Positions 1 through 17,721 of a stretch of DNA of 34,938 bases are shown here, one piece after another. The stretch covers positions 433,712 through 468,649 of the forward strand of contig WELA01010311.1 of NCBI GenBank assembly GCA_009602735.1, given 5' to 3'. The notes beneath the pieces are model-generated. The model did no database searches. It saw nothing but the letters and a program-made list of their open reading frames with translations, and was not told where the DNA came from. The position numbers were made by a program, and so were the translations under genes. The stretch comes from Mesotaenium endlicherianum. Taxonomy: Eukaryota > Streptophyta > Zygnematophyceae > Zygnematales > Mesotaeniaceae. Numbering within the stretch: position 1 is the first letter of the stretch; every line of letters starts with the position of its first letter.

Positions 1-1509
1 GCCTCCCCCGGCCCCCCTCCCACGCCCAGCCCCCGAGCACAACATAACACACTCTGAGCATCGCCACCTCAGCCATGCACGGCGCACACACATGCTCTCC
101 CACTCCCTGTTCCCCCCTTTGCCCCTCGTTCGAGCAGAAGAGGCAGCGGCAGGGGAAGCAGCGCCGCAGAGTCACACGCCTCCGCCTCTGCCCCCGCTTG
201 CGCAGCCAGCGCGATGCCAGCTGGACAGGACAGACTGGCGCGAGAAAGCCCCAGCCCCTGCACAAAGTTGCTGACGACTCAAAACCCCTGTTCATGCTCT
301 AGCAGAGCCCAAAACCCCCAACCCGAAGCCTCAGCCCAGAGTCCAGGCCTCAAAAGCCGCCCCTAGCGCTCACCAAACACTCAGTCCTGGCGGCGCCCCC
401 CACACGGCCTGTCTCAGAGAGCCAGGCTTGCTTGGAGCGGCCTTGAAGGGTGCGCACCCAGTCGCGCGTGAGTGCATGCACGAGCGCATGCGAGCGCGAG
501 GTCAGGCACACACGCACACGCGCTTGCACGCACACACACGCGCATATGCACACATGCACCCGCACCCGCACACACACGGAAAGCACGACGCAGCAAACCG
601 TGCCGTGCACTCGATTGTCCCACAGAGACGACGGCTGGGGCCAGCACAGCCTCAAGGGCATCCCCTCGTCCCCTTCCTCCCGCCCCGGTCCTCCCCCCCA
701 CAGATAGAGGGGCCGAAAGAAGGGGGAGGACGACTGAAAGAGGACAGACGGCAACGCCCGAGAGAAAGATTGGACCCCAGGAATTCGTGCGTCTGGGGGC
801 CGGGAGGGTCAGGGTCAGGGTACGCGTGCGAGCGTGCGTGCGTGCGTACGTACGCTTGTGAGAGGGGGGGCGCGTGTGCGAGCAGGGCCTCCAGGCGTGC
901 GCCCCACTGTGAGCCTCGTCCCACAGCCCCTCCACCTCCGGCTCGCTCTGCCCCTGCATTAACGCAGGCCCTCCCACACGTGCCATTGTGTGGTGAGAGT
1001 GTGCCCCTTATGAAACCGCACACGACGCTCTCCAGGGCAGAAGGAGCGCATCCTTCCCTTTTCTGGCAAAGGCATGCAGACTCTGCCAGGCCTGCGCAGG
1101 ACACTCTTCTGGCCCCCAGTTAAAAGGGGGGAGAGGAGGGGGAGGTTTGGGGGGAGGAAGAGGGGAGCAAGCAGCAGCCCAGGAGGGGGGCAAGGTGGTG
1201 GCAGGCTTGAATGTACAGGGGCAGGAAGGGAGGGGCAGGCGAAGAGTGGGTGGACAGGCAGGGGCAGGGGTGTATGGGCTTAGGGGGTGGGGTTTTTTTT
1301 TTGGNTTGGCAAACTTCCTGCCCCCAGCCCCCTTCCCTCGCCCCTCATGATGCGAGCGTGCACAGAAGCAGCAACCGCGCAACAAGTGCGCGCCGCACTA
1401 TTGGCACAGGGTTGCTCGCAGTCACGCCCTCCAGATTTCAGCCCCCCTCAGAAGCCAGTGAGTGGATCCTGTCCCGGAACGCCACACGAAGCCATGCAGA
1501 TGCCTGCTC
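1..1509. other. GC-rich gene-poor stretch with microsatellites
   Basis: No coding region can be supported on either strand. The open frames here are low-complexity and overlap in several frames. Visible structure: CA/CG dinucleotide-rich DNA at about 505-582, GGGTCA repeats near 807-822, GCGT/GTAC alternations at about 823-855, purine-rich G runs at about 1120-1290, and a T run followed by an undetermined base at 1305. It could be intron or 3' part of the minus-strand gene that starts at 3938, since that protein has a membrane anchor but no recognisable domain after it. No exon here could be matched to it. Confidence 0.5.
505..582. repeat. CA/CG dinucleotide microsatellite-like tract
   Basis: Alternating purine-pyrimidine DNA made of CACACG, CGCACA and GCACCC units. 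It is imperfect and therefore probably old. Such tracts can adopt Z-DNA and mutate by slippage. No function is inferred. Confidence 0.6.
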
Positions 1510-1806
1510 GTGGACTTCCCATTGACTGCCAGTTAACTTCCCGTTGACTGCCAGTTGACTTCCCGTTGACTGCCAGTTGACTTCCCGTTGACTGCCAGTT
1601 GACTTCCCGTTGACTGCCAGTTGACTTCCCGTTGACTGCCAGTTGACTTCCCGTTGACTGCCAGTTGACTTCCCGTTGACTGCCAGTTGACTTCCCGTTG
1701 ACTGCCAGTTGACTTCCCGTTGACTGCCAGTTGACTTCCCGTTGACTGCCAGTTGACTTCCCGTTGACTGCCAGTTGACTTCCCGTTGACTGTCAGTTGA
1801 CTTCCC
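1510..1806. repeat. Minisatellite of 27 alternating 11-bp half-units
   Basis: The array alternates GTTGACTGCCA and GTTGACTTCCC, giving a 22-bp unit repeated about 13.5 times. Internal copies are nearly identical. Variants sit at the ends: GTGGACT and ATTGACT in the first two half-units, GTTAACT at 1532, and TGTCA instead of TGCCA at 1791-1795. Because 22 is not a multiple of three, the unit is read in all three frames in turn, so every minus-strand frame gives the same 22-residue peptide cycle (…NGKSTGSQREVNWQSTGSQ…). The single GTTAACT variant creates the stop codon of the longest minus-strand frame. The plus strand has TGA in every frame and is closed. Confidence 0.95.
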
Positions 1807-3938
1807 CCATGCACATGCGGGGAGGGTTGAGGGGAGGATAAACTGACCTCCAGAGGGACTGCAGACGCGCCCCCCCACTTGCCGTCCACGTGGGGCCCCC
1901 CCCGGTAGAAGTGGGGCAGCCGAGACGGTGACAGGTGGGCCTCTGACGAGAGCTCCGCCACGTAAGCGACGTCGAGCATCACCATGCCCACCAGAAACAG
2001 CCCAAAGGCGGCAAAAAGCGGCGGAACGGAGCCGAGGCACACACCCAGCCTCCCCCTCAGGCCCCTCGTGCGCCCCCGGGGGGGATTTGACCTCCCAAGG
2101 CCCCCGCTCAGGTCTGCCCCCCCGCCGGCTGCAAACGCCGAGAGGGGGAGGTGCTTGCTCCCCCGGGGCGAGGTCTGGGGCGTGGAGGTGTGCGAGTAGG
2201 AGCCCGCCACGTCAGCGCCAGCGGCGAGGCGGAGGTCAGACGCCGAGCCGGACTGCCGGCGCTCGAGCCTCCCCCAGGTGCCAGGTGCCGGAACCTGCTC
2301 GTCCGCACGGGCCTCCAGGCTGAGCGGGTGCATGCCACCTGTGCTGTTGGTGAAGGAATGAATCCGCCGCATGGGGAGGGGAGGGGGAGGGGCAGGGCTA
2401 AGGCTGGAGCCAGCACTGGGACTGGGCACGGACTGCAGGGACATCAGGGGGGCCTTCACCCACGATGGACGCTGCTGCTGCTGCTGCTGCTGCCAGGAGG
2501 AAGAGGAGGAGAAGCCCCCCTGCTCCCAGTTCTCCTCGGGCGTCGAATCGCCCCAACCCCCCCCAACGCCCCCCCCCCGCATGTAGCTCAGCTTGGTGCC
2601 AGGAGTGAAGGAGCTCGTGCGCTTCATGGGCGCCAGCTGTCCTCCCCGGCCCCCTGGAGGGGCGGCGGCAGAAGCCAGGCCCGCAAAGAGGCACGTGCTG
2701 CTGTGAGCATGGCTGCTGCTGCTGCCGCTGCTGCCGCCACCAGCGGCGGCGGCCTCCAGGGGGGATGCCCTGCGGCTGCAGCTTTGGCTATGGCTGCTGC
2801 TGCTGCTGCCGCCCTCCTCGTGCTGCTGCTGCTGCTGCTGCTGGGATGCCAGGCTCTCGAGCTGCGTCAGGTAGGCGCTGAAGTCGGCGTCAGCCAGAGA
2901 GGCAGACCGCTTCTTCTTCTGCTTCTGAGCTTTGGGCCCCCCCCCAGGCCTCTCCTGGGGTGGGGGGCTGCTGGGCCGGGAGGGTGGCCTGGAGGGTGGT
3001 TTGCTGGTCTGGGGGAGGCTCGGGCCGGAGCTGGGGTGCCTGGGAAGGGGCAGGGGGGGGAGGGAGGGGGGCTCCTTGCCTCTTTCGACGGGCCAATCTT
3101 GGGCAGCCGGGAGCACTGCTGCTGAGCTGGCAGCAGTGGGAACTCTGGGAGGCATTCTGGCTCTGGGCGGCGAGGCGTGTGGGCTGCCAACAGGTGTGCT
3201 GCTCGCTGACCTGGCAAGCCTGGAGGCCTCAGGGGAAAGGAATCTCGAGGCCTTCTTCAGCTTCCTCACAACCTCTGCGGAAGTGACACCTGTCGAATGC
3301 AGCTTCCTGAGGCTGCCCCGTGGCGCTGCCTTTGGCGGATCCAGGGAGGAGCTTCTGCTGGAACAGGCTGCATCTAAGGGAGGCTTTACCTGGGGGAGCG
3401 CGCTCGCCTGCCCTCCATCCACTGACCTTGATCTCCCCGCGGCTGCGAGGCCCCTGCCGGGCCAGCCGCCTGGGGCTGTGTGCCTTTCACCTGCTTTGGT
3501 CGCGCCAGCTAGACCCCCTTCTGGCTCCCCCTCCATCTTGCCAGCGCAGGCGGAGTCGGTGCGTGCAGAGACAGCACCAGGACCGTCCTGCCTGGCCACA
3601 GGAGGCGTGTTCCAAGGCACCTCTCTTCTCACAGCAGGTCGCTCTGCTCTGTCTGAGGGGTGACCCGTCTGGACAGCCTGGGGGCCTCTCTGCTGGAGGG
3701 TCTCATACTTGGTGAAAAAATCGTCCTCCATGTCCGGTTTACTGCTGCCTTCTGAATCACCCAGGATGAATGCTGCCAGCTGTGACTCCTGCGCCTCCAC
3801 CCTTGTGAACCCACTAGCAGGCAAGCCTCCCGCTGCTGACGAGCTTGCCGTCTCCACCCCTACCTTCCCGGCAGATCCTCCCAAAAGACGCGCCTCCTCA
3901 GGGAGACGGCCAGAATACTGACGCCTAGGAGCTGACAT
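1533..3938 (-). CDS. Unrecognised Ser/Pro/Gln-rich single-pass membrane protein
   Basis: I do not recognise this protein. The first ATG of a long open frame is at 3938; the frame is open further upstream to 4046 but has no ATG there. The product (about 800 residues if unspliced) begins with an acidic patch (DMEDDFFTKYE), then a basic stretch (EVVRKLKKASRFL). Long Ser/Pro-rich low-complexity sequence follows, with two seven-residue Gln runs encoded at about 2472-2492 and 2823-2843. At about 2030-1960 lies one hydrophobic helix (LFAAFGLFLVGMVMLDVAYV) preceded by RGRLG. A basic segment before a single helix suggests type II topology, as in Golgi glycosyltransferases, but no catalytic domain is visible. 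After it the frame enters the minisatellite and stops at a variant copy. A GTCAGT donor at 1847 could instead end the exon before the repeat. It is divergent from the aldolase gene. Confidence 0.5.
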   Translation of the reverse strand: MSAPRRQYSGRLPEEARLLGGSAGKVGVETASSSAAGGLPASGFTRVEAQESQLAAFILGDSEGSSKPDMEDDFFTKYETLQQRGPQAVQTGHPSDRAERPAVRREVPWNTPPVARQDGPGAVSARTDSACAGKMEGEPEGGLAGATKAGERHTAPGGWPGRGLAAAGRSRSVDGGQASALPQVKPPLDAACSSRSSSLDPPKAAPRGSLRKLHSTGVTSAEVVRKLKKASRFLSPEASRLARSASSTPVGSPHASPPRARMPPRVPTAASSAAVLPAAQDWPVERGKEPPSLPPLPLPRHPSSGPSLPQTSKPPSRPPSRPSSPPPQERPGGGPKAQKQKKKRSASLADADFSAYLTQLESLASQQQQQQQHEEGGSSSSSHSQSCSRRASPLEAAAAGGGSSGSSSSHAHSSTCLFAGLASAAAPPGGRGGQLAPMKRTSSFTPGTKLSYMRGGGVGGGWGDSTPEENWEQGGFSSSSSWQQQQQQQRPSWVKAPLMSLQSVPSPSAGSSLSPAPPPPLPMRRIHSFTNSTGGMHPLSLEARADEQVPAPGTWGRLERRQSGSASDLRLAAGADVAGSYSHTSTPQTSPRGSKHLPLSAFAAGGGADLSGGLGRSNPPRGRTRGLRGRLGVCLGSVPPLFAAFGLFLVGMVMLDVAYVAELSSEAHLSPSRLPHFYRGGPHVDGKWGGASAVPLEVSLSSPQPSPHVHGGSQLTVNGKSTGSQREVNWQSTGSQLAVNGKSTGSQREVNWQSTGSQLAVNGKSTGSQREVNWQSTGSQLAVNGKSTGSQREVNWQSTGS
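1842..1847 (-). other. Possible 5' splice site ending the minus-strand exon
   Basis: On the minus strand the sequence reads CTGGAG|GTCAGT, with the intron starting at 1847. A C at intron position +3 is unusual, but four well-supported introns of the PPK1 gene in this window also have it. If used, the minisatellite would be intronic rather than coding. This is inference only. Confidence 0.35.
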
Positions 3939-5095
3939 CGCCAGTAATCCGCTTTCACAGCTTCTGGACGAAAACTTTTCAAATAACGGCCTCTGATTAT
4001 TTCCTGCGTTAGTAACCACGTATTCGGTGATGCCATTTGGGAGCACAGACTTACGCTTAACCTTGAAACCTTCTTAATTCAAAGGCTGTGAGAAACGTGT
4101 GCTCACATACAGGCGGATCATACCTGGCCCTTCGACAGCACTGACTTCGCTATGCGAGTGGAACGGTACAGGAGCTCTCTGCGGAATGAGAGCAGAAACC
4201 AGAGCAGTTGCTTGTCATTATTGAACTTCTTCTCTCTGCCTACATTGTAAATATAGGAGGCCCTTTGAAGATGTTGCAAAACCACTTCACCAGTGCATGG
4301 GAGCACTTTTTCCTCATTTAACACAATATAATATAACAGGATTGATTTCAATCGGCGAGGTCGAGCGCACGTGCTCGACCGAGTTGTCTCAAGCACTGTA
4401 CCTTGCTGTACCTGGCAAAGTGAAAGTAATTCGGATGATGCCAAGTCTTTGTTGAAAGAAGGTCAAAGTCGAACGCCGTCCACGCAGTCGACAGTAAACT
4501 ACAGTTAAGCCCGTTACCAACAGTTGCCGACAGTTTTAGCAAGTGATCGTACACCACCCAGTCGCTAACGGTCGTTTTTCTTCGCCCTGTTTCTTCTATC
4601 GTCCTGTCCATGGTGGTCCATGGTCCCGTCGACGTCTCGACCAAGTCGACGTCTCAACCAGACGCGACCCACATGCAATCGCATATCCGTTGCGATATCG
4701 AGGGACGTCCAGCTAGGCCCCAGCTTGGCCCAGCTTGGCCCAGCTACATGCTGGGATATACTGCTTTGACCGACTTCTGAAGCGTGCGTAATAAGTAGTG
4801 AAGGGTAAATCCACGCACAGGTCAGCGTAGTTTGTGGTTGCCGTAACGAACGCAATGCTGGCCTACCATTCCATCCGTTTTATCTCTTCGACTCAATTCG
4901 ACGTCACTTCACTCTGGTCGAAAGTGCTTCAGCTCCTACTGATTTGTCAACCAGACACATCTTTTTGTGAGAAAGAAGTGGCAAGTACAGCAGGAAGAGA
5001 GATCCGTCTACACTTCGGACTGGATCGACCTGATTGCTTGTGGAAAGACTGCTCCAATCTTACTTTGATATTTGCAATTTCCCTCAGCTTTTGAA
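3939..5095. promoter_or_regulatory. Intergenic region between two divergent genes
   Basis: About 1.15 kb between the minus-strand gene (ATG at 3938) and the aldolase (ATG at 5096), so it should hold both promoters. No gene is supported here. Structure seen: a G-box palindrome at 4359-4380, paired GTCGACGTCTC motifs near 4628-4655, three tandem CAGCTTGGCC-like units at about 4720-4745, and many GTCGA motifs between 4360 and 4930. No clear TATA box was identified. On the minus strand a GTAAGT at 4054 followed by TACTAAC (4014-4008) and AATCAG (3998-3993) resembles a 62-nt intron, but the frame upstream lacks an ATG. Confidence 0.5.
4359..4380. promoter_or_regulatory. Inverted repeat containing a G-box (CACGTG)
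   Basis: Perfect 8-bp arms GGTCGAGC and GCTCGACC flank GCACGT, placing CACGTG at 4368-4373. G-boxes are bound by bHLH and bZIP factors in the green lineage and occur often in light-regulated promoters. The position between divergent genes, about 420 bp from one start and 720 bp from the other, fits a regulatory role. That role is inferred and not shown. Confidence 0.35.
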
Positions 5096-14151
<9,056 letters not shown>

Positions 14152-14331
14152 GGCACCGGGGCCACCGCTCTGTGCTGCCGCCTGTACCTTGCAATGTGCG
14201 ATATGCTGTAACGTGCATTGTGCGCCAGCTTGGAGAGGGAAGTACCGCTGGCATGTGGACTGGGGCCTGGGTCACTCTTGGGGTCTTTGCTTAGGGTACT
14301 AGAGCCTGACATTTGTTGGACATTTGCCGGC

Positions 14332-14390
14332 CCTCACCCCCTCACCCCCCCGCCCCCCCCCCCTNNNNNCCTCACCCCCTCCCCCCCCCG

Positions 14391-14402
<12 letters not shown>
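14332..14402. other. Five-base N gap flanked by near-identical 33-bp copies
   Basis: The sequences at 14332-14364 and 14370-14402 are both C-rich 33-mers that differ at a single base, with NNNNN at 14365-14369 between them. This looks like two contig ends that overlap but were not merged, not a real duplication. A (CT)n tract follows to about 14421. Confidence 0.8.
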
Positions 14403-14421
<19 letters not shown>

Positions 14422-15918
14422 AGTGGTCCTTGTCATTGGGTGCTAGCTTGTCTACACCTAAGGACTCTGCAATTGTGAACCATGTAGAGGAGTACATGCA
14501 AAGTGAATCATACTGCGTACCATATGCATGTGTGTATACACAAATGGTTACACATGCACACAATATATATACACCTTCAATCACTTATGAATGTTTGTTC
14601 AAGTATAAACATGTGTGTAAAAGCTTATACATTCACAATGAACATTTTCATGCTTATGTCATTTCACGATAACTTAGCTTGGCCTGAACTGACATGATCC
14701 TACATGTGGGGCTTGCTCATACAGCAAGGAAATTACAAGGGTCCTCACCCTTCGCCAGGAGCCGGCCGCATCCTGCAAGCCCTGCGCCTTGGTGGTGCTG
14801 GCAAGTAGGGGATGTGAGCGCTGACTATTATGCAGAGAGGAGACGTGACGTCGACACCCGAGACATGTCGAAACTTCATGCTCGGCAGAAAAGCGCAATA
14901 GTGGGCAGTGCGTTCTTCAACCCCCTACACTTGCAGAATGCATGGGGCATATGCGTAGTATTGTGTCGCGACTTAACATGTTCAACGGAGAGAGGATGTC
15001 TAATGTCTCCTAAATTGGAACCTAGACGTGTTGTATTAGGTTCCAAGGATGCACTTCCTGGCGCTAAATATTGTACAGCTCAAATTCTTGGTGCACGCTG
15101 TACGTTTTTGCACCATGTAGAAGCCGACTCTTACTCGCGGTGGGTGAGATTCGAGAATATTTTATTGTTCTGAGTTAGGCCTCTTAGATCATCTAGGATC
15201 GAGTCATTGAGTTGGCATTGTTTATTATTGACCATAGTGTGCTAGCTGATGCCTTTCATTGTGCTACATTGTTGATTCTTATATGCAACTACTTTTCAAA
15301 TTGCTTCTATGTAGGACTTTGGGACATTATAAGAGAGTATTGAATGAGAGACGCTCGCAACTTAATCAGGCTCATGCATGGTGCAAAATCTTGTCTCTTG
15401 TGGATTGAAGTGTTGAAGATTGGATGTGACAGGACATGATACTAACGTATACACTTCACAATGAGATTATATTATTATTGTTGACTACAATAAACGTCAG
15501 ATCTTTTCACATGTTCAAGCTGGTTTACCACATCTCCAAAAAGGTGAAGCCGCAGCCTACGCCGCAGTTGCTGCTTACACCAAAAGTATGTCTATTGTAT
15601 TGTGGACTAATGGACTAGAACCGCCACTGACTCTTCAATTCTGAGGGTACAGTCATTTCACGATTGATCGAAGCATGTGTTGGCAATGGTGTGGTGCCCT
15701 GTTCAACGGAGCATAAGGCGAATGCACTACAAATTGGAATATGCTCCAACAATCAACACATGCACTCTGCCATCGGCTAACCATCATAGACCCGTGCATC
15801 ATCGAATGCACAATGCAGGCCAAAAATTGCATGCTATGAGGACATGGGTGGACCAGGCCTGGAACACACATTGTAACAACAAGAAAACGGGAGTCATGTT
15901 TATAATCTGAAAAAAGCC
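14403..15918. other. AT-rich intergenic stretch without a supportable gene
   Basis: After a CT microsatellite the sequence becomes AT-rich and no frame looks conserved. An open frame at 14694-15173 has no recognisable content. One 85-base segment, 15501-15585, has plausible splice borders (CGTCAG| and |GTATGT) and a GC- and Ala-rich reading (GEAAAYAAVAAYTK). It could be an isolated exon of a gene disrupted by the downstream retrotransposon, but it could not be linked to anything. Confidence 0.45.
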
Positions 15919-15923
15919 CTATT
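15919..15923 (+). repeat. Target-site duplication, left copy (CTATT)
   Basis: CTATT directly precedes the 5' LTR and recurs directly after the 3' LTR at 22581-22585. A 5-bp duplication is standard for Ty3/Gypsy integration. Confidence 0.95.
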
Positions 15924-16403
15924 TGTAGTGATTTGAGTTATTATATATTAGTTCGCATATATTTTAATGTTTTCAAATATATTTGGAGTAGTATTGTGTG
16001 GATTCAAGTGTGAATAGGTACTCTAGTGACTTGGTTCATGTCCTTTGAACCTTCTAAGGCATTTTCGAAGTTAGAGGAAAGACCTAGAAGAACTCCACGT
16101 GGCAAAAGTCAGGACATGTGTATATTATTCTAGAAAGAGGTGGCAAGTTTTGGGATGTGTTGGGTGCCAACACATCAACATACACCTTCCTAGAAATTAC
16201 TTATTTAGCAAGTATATAAACAAAAGCTAGAACATAGAAAGACATGGGAGAATCACTCTTGTACTTGCCAAAATCCAGAAATATATTAACTTTCAAGAAG
16301 CCATCTCTCTTTCAAGAAGCTACCACTTGTGTTCAAAGATCCTTGTCTTGAATAGATAAAGTATTCTGTTTTACTAAGTACTTTATCTATCTGTTTCACT
16401 ACA
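15924..16403 (+). repeat. 5' LTR (480 bp)
   Basis: It begins TGTAGTGATTTG and ends GTTTCACTACA, giving 7-bp inverted ends. A TATATAAA box at 16213-16220 is the likely core promoter. Relative to the 3' LTR it lacks 23 bp after about 16110 (following CAAAAGTCA). Confidence 0.95.
16213..16220 (+). promoter_or_regulatory. TATA box of the 5' LTR
   Basis: TATATAAA, conserved in the 3' LTR at 22390-22397, and suitably placed about 190 bp before the LTR end to drive the genomic transcript. Confidence 0.6.
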
Positions 16404-16404
16404 G

Positions 16405-16420
16405 TGGTATCGGAGCTAGG
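16405..16420 (+). other. Primer-binding site (initiator Met tRNA type)
   Basis: TGGTATCGGAGCTAGG starts one base after the 5' LTR. The plant initiator-Met type site is TGGTATCAGAGCCAGG, from which it differs at two positions that could pair by G-U wobble. It would prime minus-strand synthesis. Confidence 0.8.
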
Positions 16421-16440
16421 CACTTTGGTAGCACAAGAAG

Positions 16441-17721
16441 ATGGCCGATCCTCAAGACCAACAGCAAGCTTTCGAAGGAAGCCCTTCCTCTCCAAGACAC
16501 CCTCCTCCAGCGCCGATGGGAGAGCCCACTCAAGAAAATCTGCAACAACAAGAAGCACCACAAGGAGGAGCACACCCTCCTCCAGCGTCGATGGGAGAGC
16601 CTACTCAAGGAAATCTGCAACAACAAGAAGCACCACAAGGAGGAGCACCGTCAAATCCCGTGGCAGCCGCTATAGCAAAGTTGACCCCACCACAAGGAGT
16701 TCCCGCAAATGAGTGGGCAGCCTTCCTAATGACCGTCCACAACCAAGTGGGCTTGGCCACCTATGAAGCAACCGTGCAAGCGTCAAGAGAAGCTATGGCT
16801 GCCATGGTTGCCCCTATTGCGAGCAATGCTCAAAATCCAGCCCCGGCTCAAGCGCCTCCACAAGAGCCAACGAGAGCAAGGAAACTCATCAAGCCCGGCA
16901 AACCCGACACTTTCAACCCCGGGAAAGGTGCCAACCTGAATTTATGGCTCTACCAAGTGGAGACGTACCTCGCGTTCCTTGAAGTACCCGAGGAGGACTA
17001 CGTTCCCTTTGCCGTTACCTTACTTAGAGGAGCAGCAACATCATGGTGGCGTAACTATCAAGCGGCTATATATCAAGCTATGGCGCACCCCATGCTCGGC
17101 CAAGAGCCCCCACCATCATATGCAAGATGGGCAGATTTTCGTGAGGCCCTCAAGAAGCAATTCATGCCCATCAATGCGGAGAAGATTGCCCGAGGAAAGC
17201 TCCACCATCTCAAGCAAACGACGTCCGTTCAAGAGTATACATCCAGATTTCACGCCCTCACTCTTGAGATCCCCAACATGTCTCTCGAGGAGAAGATTGA
17301 CCGTTACATCTTTGGCCTCAAACCCAAGGTGGCAAAGGAAGTGGAGTTACGCGACTTGACGGACTTCTCAAAGATCATTGAAGTGGCCCAAAAGGTGGAT
17401 ACCTTGGATTTCAAGCACTCCGTGCCTTCATCTTCACGGGTACCGACGACGCGGGTGTACGCAGCCCCTTCCACATCCGAATCTGGACCCACACCCATGG
17501 AAATCGGAGTTATTAAAAGGGACCCCGCGGCTGCCCGGAAGAGTGGAAGACCCTCCAATGACACTTATGATGCAAGAAACCAGCAAGGAGTGAAAGCAAG
17601 ACTCTCCCCGGCTGAAAAAGAAGCTCTCATGACGGCTGGACTATGCTTCTATTGCAAGGAAAAGGGCCATCGTGCACTTTCATGCCCCAAAAAGTTGTCA
17701 AAAAACGGACAGCGCCGGTAG
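16441..17721 (+). CDS. gag: Gag polyprotein of the chromovirus
   Basis: A 426-residue structural protein that packages the element RNA into virus-like particles. Residues 21-69 are a 25-residue tandem duplication (MGEPTQ…[12 protein letters not shown]) encoded by two 75-bp repeats. The retrotransposon gag core spans about 160-320 ([35 protein letters not shown]). A CCHC zinc knuckle, [14 protein letters not shown], uses Cys402, Cys405, His410 and Cys415. The frame starts at the first ATG 20 bases after the primer-binding site and stops at 17719-17721. It overlaps pol, which lies in the -1 frame, and a shift site is present at 17700-17706. Confidence 0.97.
   Translation: MADPQDQQQAFEGSPSSPRHPPPAPMGEPTQENLQQQEAPQGGAHPPPASMGEPTQGNLQQQEAPQGGAPSNPVAAAIAKLTPPQGVPANEWAAFLMTVHNQVGLATYEATVQASREAMAAMVAPIASNAQNPAPAQAPPQEPTRARKLIKPGKPDTFNPGKGANLNLWLYQVETYLAFLEVPEEDYVPFAVTLLRGAATSWWRNYQAAIYQAMAHPMLGQEPPPSYARWADFREALKKQFMPINAEKIARGKLHHLKQTTSVQEYTSRFHALTLEIPNMSLEEKIDRYIFGLKPKVAKEVELRDLTDFSKIIEVAQKVDTLDFKHSVPSSSRVPTTRVYAAPSTSESGPTPMEIGVIKRDPAAARKSGRPSNDTYDARNQQGVKARLSPAEKEALMTAGLCFYCKEKGHRALSCPKKLSKNGQRR
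16498..16647 (+). repeat. 75-bp tandem duplication in gag
   Basis: The segments 16498-16572 and 16573-16647 are nearly identical and in frame, so Gag has two copies of a 25-residue Pro/Gln-rich unit. It looks like a recent in-frame duplication in the flexible N-terminus. Confidence 0.9.

Noticed and set aside
428..1123. Overlapping open frames on both strands in the GC-rich left end
   Set aside because: Stops are rare because of base composition and dinucleotide repeats; no frame looks like a protein.
2151..3125. Plus-strand open frame rich in Leu/Ala runs
   Set aside because: It is the complement of the Gln/Ser-rich minus-strand frame; the homopolymer runs arise from CTG repeats.
3993..4054. 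62-nt intron (GTAAGT…TACTAAC…CAG) at the start of the minus-strand gene
   Set aside because: The signals look good, but the upstream frame meets a stop without an ATG; a start at 3938 is simpler.
14694..15173. 159-codon open frame
   Set aside because: It begins at a chance ATG, has no recognisable motif, and composition resembles the surrounding noncoding DNA.
15430..15900. Remnant of a Copia RNase H region
   Set aside because: Weak Ala-rich similarity in one frame only, with stops and no catalytic motifs.
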